From the NCBI RefSeq assembly GCF_900156515.1, contig NZ_FTNU01000002.1:186001-250000 (forward strand): DNA of 64,000 nt, given 5' to 3'. This DNA is from Moraxella cuniculi DSM 21768 (lineage in GTDB: Bacteria > Pseudomonadota > Gammaproteobacteria > Pseudomonadales > Moraxellaceae). Below are positions 1-11,279 of the stretch, one piece after another (positions within the stretch are counted from its first letter, which is position 1; every line of letters starts with the position of its first letter). A program made the translations under genes and the position numbers. The notes beneath the pieces were generated by a model. That model worked only from the letters and a program-made list of their open reading frames with translations, was not told the DNA's origin and searched no databases.

Positions 1-1
1 A

Positions 2-406
2 AAAGGCGATGAGCTGACCTCGAAAGAGAAGAAAGAGCTAAGTGAGGAGGAGAAAGAGTACAAATCGCTCCGTAAGCAAATTCAAGAAAAGCTGATCAAA
101 TTCGCCACACGGATTCCCGTGTTTATGTATTTGACCGACTACCGTGAACATTGCTTGGAAGATGTGATCACCCAGCTTGAACCAAGATTGTTCCAAAAAG
201 TAACGGGCTTAACCCAGCGAGATTTTGAATTGTTGGTGAATTTGAATGTGTTTAACGGGGCATTGATGAATGACGCGGTGTACAAATTCAAACGCTATGA
301 AGATTCTAGCCTAGAATACACGGGAATCGACAAGCGAAGTGCAGTGATGGGCTTATATAACACCACTATTTCAAGGGAAGATAGTGAGAAAATAAATCGA
401 ATGTAA
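2..406 (+). CDS. C-terminal part of a large protein, possibly a restriction-type helicase
   Basis: The frame is open from base 2 without a start, so this is the last 134 residues of a protein that begins outside the window. The visible part opens with a highly charged Lys/Glu helix (residues 3-35) and continues with FATRIPVFMYLTDYRE and a KFKRYEDSSLEYTGI stretch. I have a weak memory of similar C-termini in helicase subunits of restriction-like enzymes, but no helicase or nuclease motif is visible here, so the function is uncertain. A GTG at 119 could be mistaken for a start, but the reading frame clearly continues upstream. A strong terminator follows at once. Confidence 0.5.
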   Translation, partial: KGDELTSKEKKELSEEEKEYKSLRKQIQEKLIKFATRIPVFMYLTDYREHCLEDVITQLEPRLFQKVTGLTQRDFELLVNLNVFNGALMNDAVYKFKRYEDSSLEYTGIDKRSAVMGLYNTTISREDSEKINRM

Positions 407-410
407 AAAT

Positions 411-437
411 GGGGGCATTACCCCCGTTTTTATTTTT
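411..437 (+). terminator. Rho-independent terminator
   Basis: GGGGG-CATTA-CCCCC hairpin followed by a T-rich run, five bases after the stop of the partial gene. Confidence 0.85.
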
Positions 438-458
438 AGTATAAATTTTTATCATCTA

Positions 459-480
459 ACCACCCCAAAATCGGGGTGGT
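459..480 (-). terminator. Hairpin downstream of ridA
   Basis: An 8-bp stem (ACCACCCC / GGGGTGGT) with a 6-base loop lies just beyond the ridA stop. The U-tract on the minus strand is poor, so it may stabilise the 3' end rather than terminate efficiently. Confidence 0.45.
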
Positions 481-495
481 AAGACTCGGCTTGGC

Positions 496-846
496 TTAGA
501 CTGCGGCAATAACCATAATCTCAACCAGCCAGTTTGGATTGACCAGCTTGGCCTCGATGGTGGCACGAGCAGGCGGAGTTGTACCTTTGACCCAGTTATT
601 CCACTCTTCATTAAAATCAGCAAAATTTGCCAAATCGGTGATAAAAACTTGAGCCGAGAGAATTTTTGATTTGTCCGTACCTGCTTTGGCAAGGGCGGCA
701 TCAATATTGGCAAAAACCTCACGAGATTGACCTTTTATGTCCAAGCTGTCATCATTAGGCACTTGCCCTGCCAAATAGACCACGCCGTTATGAATGGCGA
801 TTTCGCTTAGGGTATCGTTGCTGTCAATTTTGATGATGTTACTCAT
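496..846 (-). CDS. ridA: RidA/YjgF-family reactive imine deaminase
   Basis: The 116-residue protein matches the RidA family in length and layout. It has the YLAGQVP strand near residues 24-30, a GQ...VF.NI.A.L..AG helix, and the PPARATIEAKL segment whose Arg94 corresponds to the conserved substrate-carboxylate arginine. The family hydrolyses enamine/imine intermediates to keto acids and ammonia. It starts 21 bases after the dadA stop on the same strand, so the two probably form an operon: DadA makes imino acids from D-amino acids and this protein would clear them. The Cys found next to the arginine in several RidA proteins is absent, so it may be a RidA paralogue group rather than canonical RidA. 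Confidence 0.85.
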   Translation of the reverse strand: MSNIIKIDSNDTLSEIAIHNGVVYLAGQVPNDDSLDIKGQSREVFANIDAALAKAGTDKSKILSAQVFITDLANFADFNEEWNNWVKGTTPPARATIEAKLVNPNWLVEIMVIAAV

Positions 847-867
847 GAATATTCCTTAAATGATAAA

Positions 868-2121
868 TTAATTATAACGAGCGGCAGACAGCCCCTCAAG
901 GCTAATTTGTGTCGGTGTATGCGTGATGATGTCGGCAATCAGCTGACCTGAGCCACAGGCCATCGTCCAGCCAAGTGTACCATGCCCTGTATTGATATAT
1001 AAATTGGCAAATCGACTCTCGCCAATAATAGGTGTGCCGTCTGGTGTCATTGGACGCAAACCTGTCCAAAAGCGAGCATTGGCAAAATCACCACCGCCAA
1101 ACAACTCTTGGCTGACCATCTGTAGAGTTTCGCGGCGTGCAACGGGCAAATCGGTATTAAATCCGCTTAGTTCTGCCATGCCACCAACACGAATGCGATT
1201 ATCAAAGCGAGTGATGGCAATCTTAAAGGTTTCGTCCAGTACGGTAGAGACAGGGGCGAGCGATTCATCAATAATCGGCACGGTCAGCGAGTAGCCTTTG
1301 ACAGGATAAACGGGGAGCTTTAGCTGGAGTTTTTCGGCAAAAGGGCGAGAATAGCTACCAAATGCCAACACATAATTATCCGCCACCAAACGCTCCCCAT
1401 CTGCGGTGATAATGCCCGTGATGGCATTGTTTTGATGTTCGATATCTGCAATGGTCGTATTGAATAAAAATTTCACGCCCAAGCCTTCGGCGATTTTTGC
1501 CAAGGATTTGGTAAAAATATTACAATCACCCGTTTCGTCATTGGGCAGTCTTAAGCCGCCAACCAGCTTATCTTTGGCATGAATTAATGCAGGTTCGATG
1601 GTGGGCAGCTCATCGCGGTTGAGCAGTTGATAATCAACGCCGCATTCTTTTAAAACCTCAATATCGCGACCAACAACATCCATCTGTGCTTGCTTGCGAA
1701 ATAATTGTAGCGTGCCACGCTCACGATGCTCATAGCTGATATTGGTGTCTTTGCGTAACTGTTGCAGGCAGTCTCGGCTGTATTCGGCGACTCGCATCAT
1801 GCGTTCTTTGTTGATGCTATAACGATCGGCATTGCAGTTGGCAAACATTTGCATCGCCCATTGTAGTTGCCACAGTGAACCATCAGGACGCACAGCAAAA
1901 GGAGCGTGCTTTTCAAGCAGCCATTTGGCAGCTTTTAGCGGAATGCCGGGTGCTGCCCAAGGTGTTGAATAGCCGGGGGATATTTGCCCTGCATTGCCAA
2001 AACTTGTCTCTTCGGCAACATTGTGCTGCCGCTCAACAACTGTAACCTCTACGCCTTGTTTGGCGAGATAATACGCTGTGGTTGTGCCGATGACACCGCC
2101 ACCCAAAACCAAAACTTTCAT
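868..2121 (-). CDS. dadA: D-amino acid dehydrogenase (small subunit type)
   Basis: The 417-residue flavoprotein oxidises D-amino acids, classically D-alanine, to 2-oxo acids at the inner membrane and feeds electrons to the respiratory chain. The N-terminus [12 protein letters not shown] is the FAD-binding Rossmann GxGxx[31 protein letters not shown] is typical of DadA, and the C-terminal [14 protein letters not shown] completes the flavin site. Length fits the family. It is first in a two-gene unit with ridA. No alanine racemase (dadX) is adjacent, unlike enteric and pseudomonad loci. Confidence 0.92.
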   Translation of the reverse strand: MKVLVLGGGVIGTTTAYYLAKQGVEVTVVERQHNVAEETSFGNAGQISPGYSTPWAAPGIPLKAAKWLLEKHAPFAVRPDGSLWQLQWAMQMFANCNADRYSINKERMMRVAEYSRDCLQQLRKDTNISYEHRERGTLQLFRKQAQMDVVGRDIEVLKECGVDYQLLNRDELPTIEPALIHAKDKLVGGLRLPNDETGDCNIFTKSLAKIAEGLGVKFLFNTTIADIEHQNNAITGIITADGERLVADNYVLAFGSYSRPFAEKLQLKLPVYPVKGYSLTVPIIDESLAPVSTVLDETFKIAITRFDNRIRVGGMAELSGFNTDLPVARRETLQMVSQELFGGGDFANARFWTGLRPMTPDGTPIIGESRFANLYINTGHGTLGWTMACGSGQLIADIITHTPTQISLEGLSAARYN

Positions 2122-2400
2122 GAACTATTCCACAATTAACCGATTTAAAACCACACCAAATTTGGGCAATCATGCACAATTTGTAAGCTGTTTTGTGGTT
2201 TTTTGTTCCATATTTCCTTGCCACAGACGAACTGGCAAAGGTTAATTAAATATATAATAACAGGCAATGACAATGCTTGACAAGCTAAAATTTAATCAAT
2301 TATTCAAGGTAAAATCCGCTGGCTGCTTGCACTGGTATTATTGACAAGTTGTGCAGAATTGACACAATTTGCCAAAAGAATAAAAATTAATCAATCTAAA
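2122..2400. other. dadA-thiC divergent intergenic region
   Basis: AT-rich with no credible ORF. On the minus strand a possible dadA promoter reads TTGTCA, 17 bases, TTTAAT (about 2270 down to 2242). It gives a long leader of over 100 bases before dadA. I see no repeats or RNA genes. Confidence 0.4.
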
Positions 2401-2406
2401 AATTTG

Positions 2407-2415
2407 TGCTATACT
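2407..2415 (+). promoter_or_regulatory. Extended -10 promoter of thiC
   Basis: TGC-TATACT is an extended -10 element nine bases upstream of the TPP aptamer's first stem, so transcription would start almost exactly at the riboswitch. No good -35 is visible. Confidence 0.6.
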
Positions 2416-2423
2416 GTTGTTAT

Positions 2424-2533
2424 AACTTGACGGAGTACAGCCAATAAGCTGTTGAGACTGTCTTATAACCCAAGCGTTGTTGCAGACAGATACCGTTGAA
2501 CCTGAAGGTTAAGACCTGCGTAGGAATCAAGTT
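2424..2533 (+). ncRNA. TPP riboswitch (THI element)
   Basis: The closing stem is a perfect AACTTGA / TCAAGTT pair. Inside are GTTGAGA (equivalent of the conserved CTGAGA), ACCGTTGAACCTGA and CTGCGTAGGAA, the hallmark conserved blocks of the thiamine-pyrophosphate aptamer. It precedes thiC by about 100 bases. No terminator hairpin is obvious between aptamer and gene, which favours control of translation initiation. Confidence 0.93.
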
Positions 2534-2544
2534 AATGAAAGTAA

Positions 2545-4500
<1,956 letters not shown>

Positions 4501-4615
4501 TTGACTGCCGTGTTGGCTGTGTGGATTGATGTAGGCTCGATGTTGCGGTGTGTCTGGCTTGCCATGCCTATAATATGCGGTATAATGGCGGTATTTTTAT
4601 AACCAAGAGAGCGAT

Positions 4616-6457
4616 ATGTCTTTGTTTTCTTATTTTGAAAAACGCCTAAACCCTTACCCAGACACACCGATGCCAACCAGCCAAGATGGCTTGTTTGCTT
4701 TTTTGTGGGCGTGTACCAAAGGAGCAAGGGGCTGGATTATTATTCGCATGATACTGGCGGTATTGCTGGGGGTGTTTGGCTCGTTGCTGTTTGCATGGGT
4801 TGGAGATGTGATTGACTGGCTGACTGTCTACACACCGCAGACGCTGTGGCAACAAAAAGGCAGCACCGTCATGGTGATTTTGGCATTGTGCGTTTTGTCA
4901 ATTTTTGCTGAATTTTTGGGCAATTTGATTCATTATCAGACCCTACAAGGGGTGTTTCCGATGCGACTGCGGTGGTGGTTTCATAAGCACATGCTTGGGC
5001 AATCATTGCAATTTTATCAAGATGAATTTTCTGGGCGTGTCTCTGCCAAGGTTATGCAAACAGCACTGTCGGTGCGTGATGCGATTATGACCATGGTGGA
5101 GATGATGGCATTTGTTACAGCTTATCTTATCACCAGTGGCGTGATTTTGTTTCAGTTGGATTTTTGGCTGTTTTTGCCATTTTTGTTATGGTTTGGTTTT
5201 GCGGTACTGATTATTAAGTTTTTCTTACCACACCTAAGACGCACCGCCGAAAAACAAGCAGACGCACGAGCGTTAATGACAGGGCGAGTAACCGATGCCT
5301 ATGCCAACATTGGTGCGGTGAAGCTATTTAGCCATTCGCAACGAGAGCTGGGCTATGCCAAGACAGCGATGGACGAGTTCATGACAACGGTTCATGCCCA
5401 GATGCGTTGGGTGAGCTTATTGGCAACCACAATCGAGGTGCTGTCGCTGGTGATGATTGTTGGCAGCATGGTTGTTGGTGTGTATCTGTGGAGTGTTGGG
5501 CAGGTAACGGTGGGGGCGATTGCGGTGGCAAGCGGTATCGCACTGCGACTAAAGGGCATGATTCACTGGATTACTTGGGAGACAGCAGGATTGCTTGAGC
5601 ATATTGGCACGGTTCAAGATGGCATGACCGCCTTAACCACACCGCACGCCATCGTAGACAAGCCAGATGCGACACAGCTACAAGTGGTTGCAGGTGATAT
5701 TATTTTTGACGATGTTACATTTAATTATGCACGCCGTGATGTCAATATGCAACTATTTAGCAAGTTTACATTATCAATAAAAGCAGGAGAAAAAGTTGGG
5801 TTGGTTGGGCGAAGTGGTGCGGGCAAATCCAGCTTGGTTAATCTACTGTTAAGATTTTATGAATTGGACGGTGGCAGAATATATATTGATAATCAAGACA
5901 TTAGCCATGTCAGCCAAAATTCATTGCGATCACAGATTGGCATGGTAACACAAGATACTTCGCTATTGCATCGCAGTGTGCGAGAAAATATCGCCTATGG
6001 TCGTCCTGATGCCACCGATGATGAGATTATTGCTGCCGCCAAAGCAGCCCATGCGTGGGAGTTTATTGAAAATCTACAAGATAAATATGGCAACACGGGG
6101 CTAGATACCCAAGTGGGTGAGCGAGGAGTTAAGCTCTCTGGAGGTCAGCGGCAGCGTATTGCCATCGCCCGAGTGATGCTAAAAAACGCACCGATTTTGT
6201 TGCTTGATGAGGCGACCAGTGCCTTAGACAGCGAGGTGGAGCAAGCCATCACGGACAGTCTTGATGACATGATGGCAGGCAAAACTGTCATTGCCATCGC
6301 CCATCGCTTATCAACGATTGCCTCAATGGATAGGTTGGTGGTGATGGATAAGGGGCAAATTGTCGAAATGGGCAGTCATGATGAGCTGCTTGCTTATGGC
6401 GGTGTTTATGCGTCGCTGTGGGCAAGGCAGACAGGCGATGGTTTTTTGCAAGAATAA
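4616..6457 (+). CDS. ABC exporter, fused permease and ATPase
   Basis: A 613-residue half-transporter. Residues 1-340 hold about six membrane segments of the ABC type I exporter fold. The ATPase domain follows, with Walker A GRSGAGKSS near 397-405, signature LSGGQRQRIAIAR near 506, Walker B ILLLDEATSALD near 527, and H-loop AHRLSTI. It resembles multidrug/lipid exporters of the MsbA/YwjA type; the substrate cannot be told from sequence. It would act as a homodimer in the inner membrane. A TATAAT-like element lies about 35 bases upstream. No partner half-transporter is adjacent. Confidence 0.88.
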   Translation: MSLFSYFEKRLNPYPDTPMPTSQDGLFAFLWACTKGARGWIIIRMILAVLLGVFGSLLFAWVGDVIDWLTVYTPQTLWQQKGSTVMVILALCVLSIFAEFLGNLIHYQTLQGVFPMRLRWWFHKHMLGQSLQFYQDEFSGRVSAKVMQTALSVRDAIMTMVEMMAFVTAYLITSGVILFQLDFWLFLPFLLWFGFAVLIIKFFLPHLRRTAEKQADARALMTGRVTDAYANIGAVKLFSHSQRELGYAKTAMDEFMTTVHAQMRWVSLLATTIEVLSLVMIVGSMVVGVYLWSVGQVTVGAIAVASGIALRLKGMIHWITWETAGLLEHIGTVQDGMTALTTPHAIVDKPDATQLQVVAGDIIFDDVTFNYARRDVNMQLFSKFTLSIKAGEKVGLVGRSGAGKSSLVNLLLRFYELDGGRIYIDNQDISHVSQNSLRSQIGMVTQDTSLLHRSVRENIAYGRPDATDDEIIAAAKAAHAWEFIENLQDKYGNTGLDTQVGERGVKLSGGQRQRIAIARVMLKNAPILLLDEATSALDSEVEQAITDSLDDMMAGKTVIAIAHRLSTIASMDRLVVMDKGQIVEMGSHDELLAYGGVYASLWARQTGDGFLQE

Positions 6458-6518
6458 AAATTATTAAAAATCAAATGGTTGCATAAATTTTGCTTGGTGT
6501 TTTGATAAATTTTTATCC

Positions 6519-6535
6519 CTTAAGGTTTGGTTAAG
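6519..6535 (+). promoter_or_regulatory. PmrA/QseB-type box
   Basis: CTTAAG, 5 bases, GTTAAG is a direct repeat at 11-bp spacing and is one base from the PmrA/QseB consensus CTTAAG-N5-CTTAAG. A TTTAAT/TAATAT -10 lies 10-12 bases downstream at 6546-6553, so the box covers the -35 region as expected for an activator. Confidence 0.55.
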
Positions 6536-6563
6536 GTTGATGTGGTTTAATATGCACCATCAA

Positions 6564-6583
6564 CTGATGGCAATAACCATCAG
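6564..6583 (+). promoter_or_regulatory. 5'-UTR hairpin
   Basis: CTGATGG-CAATAA-CCATCAG forms a perfect 7-bp stem in the predicted leader of the OB-fold gene, about 24 bases before its ribosome-binding site. Confidence 0.45.
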
Positions 6584-6616
6584 CCAAAACAAACAGTTTA
6601 TTATTTGGAGTTTATT

Positions 6617-6973
6617 ATGACTTTTATGAAGCAAATTTTGGCAGCGGCATTGACAGTTTCTGTGGTAGCAGCACCGATGGCTTATGCCAAAAACAATCAA
6701 CAACAAGGTATCCAAACCGTTACCGCAGCCACTGTTCAGTCAGTTGGTGATGACAGACAAGTAACCATCACGGGCAAGATTGTGCGTTTTTTGGGCAATG
6801 AAAAGTTTGAATTGCAAGACCAAACAGGCACTGTGATTGTTGAGATTGATGATGATTATTATCAAAATCCACAAGAGTTGATTGGCAAGACAGTTACCAT
6901 CAATGGCGAAACTGACATTAGCTTACGCAAAAAACGCGTAGAAATTGACGCTGATTATGTTCAATTTCGCTAA
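6617..6973 (+). CDS. YgiW/YdeI-family periplasmic OB-fold stress protein
   Basis: The 118-residue precursor has a signal peptide (MKQILAAALTVSVVAAPMAYA, cleavage near AYA-KN). The mature domain is a single bacterial OB-fold: TITGKIVRFLGNEKFELQDQTGTVIVEIDDDYY...LIGKTVTINGETDI. This family (BOF) is linked to stress and peroxide tolerance in the periplasm. The ATG at 6617 follows GGAG at 6607-6610; an upstream TTG lacks a site. The adjacent PmrA/QseB-like box fits the known ygiW-qseBC association in Pasteurellaceae, but no sensor kinase/regulator pair sits next to it here. Confidence 0.85.
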   Translation: MTFMKQILAAALTVSVVAAPMAYAKNNQQQGIQTVTAATVQSVGDDRQVTITGKIVRFLGNEKFELQDQTGTVIVEIDDDYYQNPQELIGKTVTINGETDISLRKKRVEIDADYVQFR

Positions 6974-7004
6974 GACTGCCGTTAAGTAATCAGTTTTGTT
7001 TATA

Positions 7005-7037
7005 AAAAATCCCCAAGCTGTAAGTTTGGGGATTTTT
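7005..7037. terminator. Bidirectional terminator
   Basis: AAATCCCCAA / TTTGGGGATTT hairpin with an A-run on one side and a T-run on the other. It separates the convergent OB-fold and cation-efflux genes. Confidence 0.85.
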
Positions 7038-7041
7038 GTAA

Positions 7042-7767
7042 TCAGTGTTTGTGGTCGCTATGGTCGTGATTGTGATTATCATGATTATCATCATCACTAT
7101 TGGCGTTTTTGATTCTTAAAAAAGAAGCCTTAGTTACCATGATGCCACTTCTTAGGATAAAAATACTCAAAATCACACTGGCGACAATATCTACCCATAG
7201 CCAGTTCAGCAACCATGCCGCCAAACCTGCGATGATGGCAACCACCGAGCCGAGCAAGTCCGCCAACACATGCAGATAAGCAGAGCGGATGTTTAGGTTT
7301 TCTTGATCGCTTTTTAGGATAAGCCAAGCAACACCGATATTAACAAGCAATCCAATGATAGCAACACCAAGCATTGGCAGAGCCAGCATTTCTGGTGGAT
7401 TGCCCCAGCGGTTGATTGCCTCAATCAGTACATATACAGCGATGACAATGAGTGATAGTCCATTGAGCAGTGCTGCCCACATTTGTACTTTGGTGCTAAA
7501 ATATAAAGCGACAAATGCCAAGAATAATGCTAGGCTGTCATTTGCCATGTGTCCTGCATCTGCAAGTAGGGCAAGGCTTTTGAAGTACCAACCACCAGCA
7601 AATTCGATGAACATATAGCCAGTGATGATAACAAAGCTGATAAGCAAGATGCGTTTGTCATTGGGTACATGACTATGACCATGTCCGCCGTGATCGTGGC
7701 TGTGGTCATGGTCGTGATTATCGCCGTGAGGGTGGCTGTGTTTGTGGGTGTTGCTGCAAGAGGACAT
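7042..7767 (-). CDS. Cation diffusion facilitator metal efflux protein (CzcD/ZitB-like)
   Basis: A 241-residue proton-coupled divalent metal exporter, likely for zinc, in the inner membrane. It shows the CDF core: SLALLADAGHMANDSLALFLAF (HxxxD site) and HVLADLLGSVVAIIAG (HxxxD site) with about six membrane segments. Both termini are extremely His-rich (about residues 9-33 and the last 12 residues), which would bind metal in the cytoplasm. It lacks most of the usual C-terminal ferredoxin-like domain, so it is shorter than typical CDF proteins. The start at 7767 is chosen because a -10 TATAAT lies so close to the upstream ATG (7794) that the latter would have almost no leader. Confidence 0.88.
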   Translation of the reverse strand: MSSCSNTHKHSHPHGDNHDHDHSHDHGGHGHSHVPNDKRILLISFVIITGYMFIEFAGGWYFKSLALLADAGHMANDSLALFLAFVALYFSTKVQMWAALLNGLSLIVIAVYVLIEAINRWGNPPEMLALPMLGVAIIGLLVNIGVAWLILKSDQENLNIRSAYLHVLADLLGSVVAIIAGLAAWLLNWLWVDIVASVILSIFILRSGIMVTKASFLRIKNANSDDDNHDNHNHDHSDHKH

Positions 7768-7805
7768 GATTTCACCGTATGTGTGATTATTCATTTAAAG
7801 CATAT

Positions 7806-7834
7806 ATTATATACGCAGGCGGAATGATTTGCAA
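7806..7834 (-). promoter_or_regulatory. Promoter of the cation-efflux gene
   Basis: On the minus strand TTGCAA, 17 bases, TATAAT, ending about 39 bases before the chosen start codon. Confidence 0.6.
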
Positions 7835-7920
7835 ATACCCCGTAGGCATTTTTGCAAAATTTGTCAAAAATGCCATTAAGGATTGTAGCTTTGTGGGTGG
7901 TTGCTGGTTTATTTGTCGCA

Positions 7921-7945
7921 TTAAAAACACCCCAATTTGGGGTGT
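7921..7945 (-). terminator. argH terminator
   Basis: Stem ACACCCCAA / TTTGGGGTGT followed on the minus strand by TTTTTAA, nine bases beyond the argH stop. Confidence 0.8.
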
Positions 7946-7953
7946 GTTGTTGC

Positions 7954-9339
7954 TTAGCTGATACGCTGTCTGCCTCTGATGATGGCTTGTTTGACTTGAT
8001 TGGGGGCTGTGCCACCAAGATGGTCTCGAGCCTGTAGCGAGCCTTCGAGGGTTAGGCAATCAAATACATCATCTGCAATCAGCGGACTAAAGCTCTGTAA
8101 TTGTGCCAATGATAATTCTGACAAATCAACGCCTGTCTGCACCGCCAAAGCCACTGCCTTGCCAACAACTTCATGGGCATCACGAAACGGCAAGCCTTTT
8201 TTGACCAAATAATCTGCCAAGTCGGTTGCGGTGGCATAGCCTTTCATGGTTGCTGCACGCATATTTTCGCTATTTGGCACAAGGTTTGGCAGCATATCGG
8301 CAAAGGCAAGCAAGCTGCCCGTAATAGTATCCACGCAATCAAACAATGGTTCTTTGTCTTCTTGATTGTCTTTGTTGTATGCCAGCGGCTGATTTTTCAT
8401 GAGTGTCAATAAAGTGGTCAATTGTCCAAAGACCCTCGCCGCCTTGCCACGCACAAGCTCTGGCACATCGGGGTTTTTCTTTTGGGGCATGATTGATGAG
8501 CCTGTGCAGAAGCGGTCAGGCACCACCACAAAACCAAATTGTGCCGACATCCACAGAATAATCTCTTCGCTCATGCGTGATAGGTGCATCATCAGTAGCG
8601 AGGCATTGGCGGTAAATTCGATGGCAAAATCACGATCTGATACCGCATCAAGTGAGTTTTGGCAAATGCCCTCAAAACCCAGAAGTTCGGCGGTAATCGT
8701 GCGATCGATTGGATATGTTGTTCCTGCTAGGGCGGCACTGCCCAGTGGCATTTGATTGATGCGGTGGCGAGTGTCGGCAAATCGCTCACTATCACGCACA
8801 AGCATCTCAAACCACGCCATCACATGATGGGCAAAGCTGACAGGTTGTGCGGTTTGTAGATGGGTGAAGCCGGGCATGATGGTGGTGGTGTGCTTGTCCG
8901 CCAAATCAAGTAAGCCCGATTGTAGGCGTTTTAGCAGTGCCAAGATATTATCCGTTTCATCTCTTAGCCATAGGCGAATGTCGGTTGCCACCTGATCATT
9001 GCGACTTCTGCCTGTGTGCAACTTTTTGCCGACATCACCGATTAGGGCAGTCAGGCGAGATTCGACATTCATATGTACATCTTCTAGGGCGACCGACCAT
9101 TGGAATTGACCAGCGTCAATTTCGGCTTGTACTTGCTTTAGACCACTGATAATCAAATCACTTTCTTCGCTAGTAATGATACCGCAGCGACCCAGCATGG
9201 TGGCATGGGCGATGGAACCTTGAATGTCTTGTTTTGCCATGCGTTTGTCAAAATTGACCGATGCGGTAAATTCAGCCACAAAACCATCGGTTGCCTCACT
9301 AAAACGACCACCCCACATGCTTGAAGTTTGTTCTGTCAT
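7954..9339 (-). CDS. argH: Argininosuccinate lyase
   Basis: The last step of arginine synthesis: argininosuccinate to arginine and fumarate. The 461-residue protein has the fumarase/aspartase superfamily signature [20 protein letters not shown], the [13 protein letters not shown] segment and the N-terminal MWGGRFSE typical of ArgH. The start at 9339 is preceded by AAGG at a suitable distance; the frame is open 18 codons further upstream but without a ribosome-binding site. It is divergent from hemC. Confidence 0.96.
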   Translation of the reverse strand: MTEQTSSMWGGRFSEATDGFVAEFTASVNFDKRMAKQDIQGSIAHATMLGRCGIITSEESDLIISGLKQVQAEIDAGQFQWSVALEDVHMNVESRLTALIGDVGKKLHTGRSRNDQVATDIRLWLRDETDNILALLKRLQSGLLDLADKHTTTIMPGFTHLQTAQPVSFAHHVMAWFEMLVRDSERFADTRHRINQMPLGSAALAGTTYPIDRTITAELLGFEGICQNSLDAVSDRDFAIEFTANASLLMMHLSRMSEEIILWMSAQFGFVVVPDRFCTGSSIMPQKKNPDVPELVRGKAARVFGQLTTLLTLMKNQPLAYNKDNQEDKEPLFDCVDTITGSLLAFADMLPNLVPNSENMRAATMKGYATATDLADYLVKKGLPFRDAHEVVGKAVALAVQTGVDLSELSLAQLQSFSPLIADDVFDCLTLEGSLQARDHLGGTAPNQVKQAIIRGRQRIS

Positions 9340-9437
9340 AATCTGCCTTCTTGATAATAAAAATATCAAAAAGTATACCATATTTGCTGACAAGAATAAC
9401 GCTTAATCAGAAAAATTGCCAAAACAGCGAACAAACT

Positions 9438-9467
9438 TTGCCATTTGCGTGCCAAAACTCTTATAAT
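9438..9467 (+). promoter_or_regulatory. Promoter of hemC
   Basis: TTGCCA, 18 bases, TATAAT, about 30 bases upstream of the hemC start. Confidence 0.65.
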
Positions 9468-9496
9468 AGGCATAAGTAACATAATTTGGATTTTGT

Positions 9497-10447
9497 ATGA
9501 ATGCACGCACTCTAACCATCGCCACTCGTCAAAGCCCCTTGGCACTGTGGCAGGCGAATTTTATTAAACAAGCACTTGAAGCACTGTATCCGCAGCTGGT
9601 TGTTGAGCTTTTGACCATGGTTACTCGTGGCGATAAAATTTTGGACACGCCACTTGCCAAAATCGGTGGCAAGGGGCTGTTTGTCAAAGAGCTTGAGCAG
9701 GCACTGTATGATGGCAGGGCTGATATTGCTGTGCATTCTTTAAAAGATGTGCCAATGGTGCTGCCTGATGGCTTGGTGCTTGGGGCATATTGCCAACGAC
9801 ACGCCCCAACCGATGCATTTGTATCCAATCAATATGACAGTCTGCAAGCACTGCCAGCTGGTGCTGTGCTGGGAACTTCGAGCTTACGCCGTGAGTGTCA
9901 GTTGCGACAGGCACGCCCTGATTTATCAATCAAAAGTTTGCGTGGTAATGTTGGCACACGCTTAGCTAAGCTGGACGCAGGCGAGTACGATGCGATTATC
10001 CTTGCCACCAGTGGGTTACAGCGATTGGGGCTTGATGACAGGATTCGTCATGAGCTTGATGATGAGCTTTGTTTGCCTGCGGTTGGACAGGGGGCGTTGG
10101 CGATTGAATGCCGTGCCGATGATGCTGCTGTTTTGTCGTTGCTTGCACCGCTAAATCATGCAAGCACTCGCCTGTGTGTCATGGCAGAGCGAGCGATGAA
10201 TCGCACTTTGCAGGGCGGTTGCCAAGTGCCGATTGCAGGGTTTGCAACCATCGCTGGGGATAAACTTAGCTTGCGTGGACGCGTTGGTTCGCTTGATGGC
10301 ACAGTTCTGTTAAAAAGCCAAAACAGCATTGTGCTGACAGGCGATGATGAATCCGCTGCCGAAAATTTAGGCACAGCAGTTGCCGAAGATTTGCTGGCAC
10401 AGGGGGCGGATAAGATTTTGCAAGCGATATATCAAGACAACGCATGA
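9497..10447 (+). CDS. hemC: Porphobilinogen deaminase (hydroxymethylbilane synthase)
   Basis: Polymerises four porphobilinogen units into hydroxymethylbilane for heme synthesis. The 316-residue product has the family N-terminus [14 protein letters not shown], the VHSLKDVP motif, GTSSLRR and LRGNVGTR, and Cys242 in GGCQVPI, the residue that carries the dipyrromethane cofactor. The stop codon overlaps the hemD start by four bases (ATGA), so the two are translationally coupled. Confidence 0.97.
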   Translation: MNARTLTIATRQSPLALWQANFIKQALEALYPQLVVELLTMVTRGDKILDTPLAKIGGKGLFVKELEQALYDGRADIAVHSLKDVPMVLPDGLVLGAYCQRHAPTDAFVSNQYDSLQALPAGAVLGTSSLRRECQLRQARPDLSIKSLRGNVGTRLAKLDAGEYDAIILATSGLQRLGLDDRIRHELDDELCLPAVGQGALAIECRADDAAVLSLLAPLNHASTRLCVMAERAMNRTLQGGCQVPIAGFATIAGDKLSLRGRVGSLDGTVLLKSQNSIVLTGDDESAAENLGTAVAEDLLAQGADKILQAIYQDNA

Positions 10448-11208
10448 CTCCGCTACTTATCAATACCAGACCCAGCCACCGAAGTGCGGCAATTGACCAA
10501 ATCACGGCAGTGCCTGTGGTGAGCTTGCCACTGCTTGAAATTGTTTCGCTGTCCTTGAGTATCAGCGAGCAGGCAATGATGACAAAGTGGCTGACTGGCG
10601 ATTATCATGCATTGGTTATCACCAGTGTTGAGGCGGCAAAGCGAGCATTGGCATATCTTGGGCAGCTTGGCGTGGATTTGACAACTGTCGCTACCACGAT
10701 GACCGCACCGATAATTGCCGTTGGTGAGGCGACCGCCAAAGTGTTATCAGCTCGTGGATTTTCGGTGATTTTGCCAGCTGTTGCCAGCAATGAGGGTATG
10801 CTGGCATTGCCAGAGATTGCCACTTTGCAGGCGAGCGAGAGGGTGCTAATTTGGTGCGGTGTTGGCGGTCGCAGGCTATTAAAAGACACTTTGTTGGCAA
10901 AAGGTGTGCAGGTTGATGATGTTTATTGGTATCAGCGGCGTGTGCCAGATAATCTAGAGTTGCAATTTAATCATTTGCAGCCTTTGCTGGATAAGCACAA
11001 TACCTGTGTGCTAATTAGCAGCCAAATGGCATATCAAGCATGGCGGACACTACAGCATACTTGTCGTTATTATTATTTGACGCTGGGCGAGCGATTATCA
11101 CAGCTTGTCCGTAGCCAAGAGCCAGCCGCTCAAGTTGCCAAGATAGACACCCTGCACCCTGATGAGATTTGCTTGGCAATTGATGGGTTAATGCAACACA
11201 CTGCCTAA
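10444..11208 (+). CDS. hemD: Uroporphyrinogen-III synthase
   Basis: Cyclises hydroxymethylbilane to uroporphyrinogen III. The 254-residue sequence is divergent, as usual for HemD, but has NTRP near the N-terminus, [14 protein letters not shown], the [16 protein letters not shown] segment and [12 protein letters not shown]. Position directly behind hemC with an ATGA overlap makes the assignment secure. No hemX/hemY follows, unlike many gammaproteobacterial hemCDXY operons. Confidence 0.93.
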   Translation: MTPLLINTRPSHRSAAIDQITAVPVVSLPLLEIVSLSLSISEQAMMTKWLTGDYHALVITSVEAAKRALAYLGQLGVDLTTVATTMTAPIIAVGEATAKVLSARGFSVILPAVASNEGMLALPEIATLQASERVLIWCGVGGRRLLKDTLLAKGVQVDDVYWYQRRVPDNLELQFNHLQPLLDKHNTCVLISSQMAYQAWRTLQHTCRYYYLTLGERLSQLVRSQEPAAQVAKIDTLHPDEICLAIDGLMQHTA

Positions 11209-11279
11209 GTGTTTGTCAAATTATTATATGAACCGCCAATAAGATGGTGGCTGTGATTAAATTATCAGGATAAAACCCA

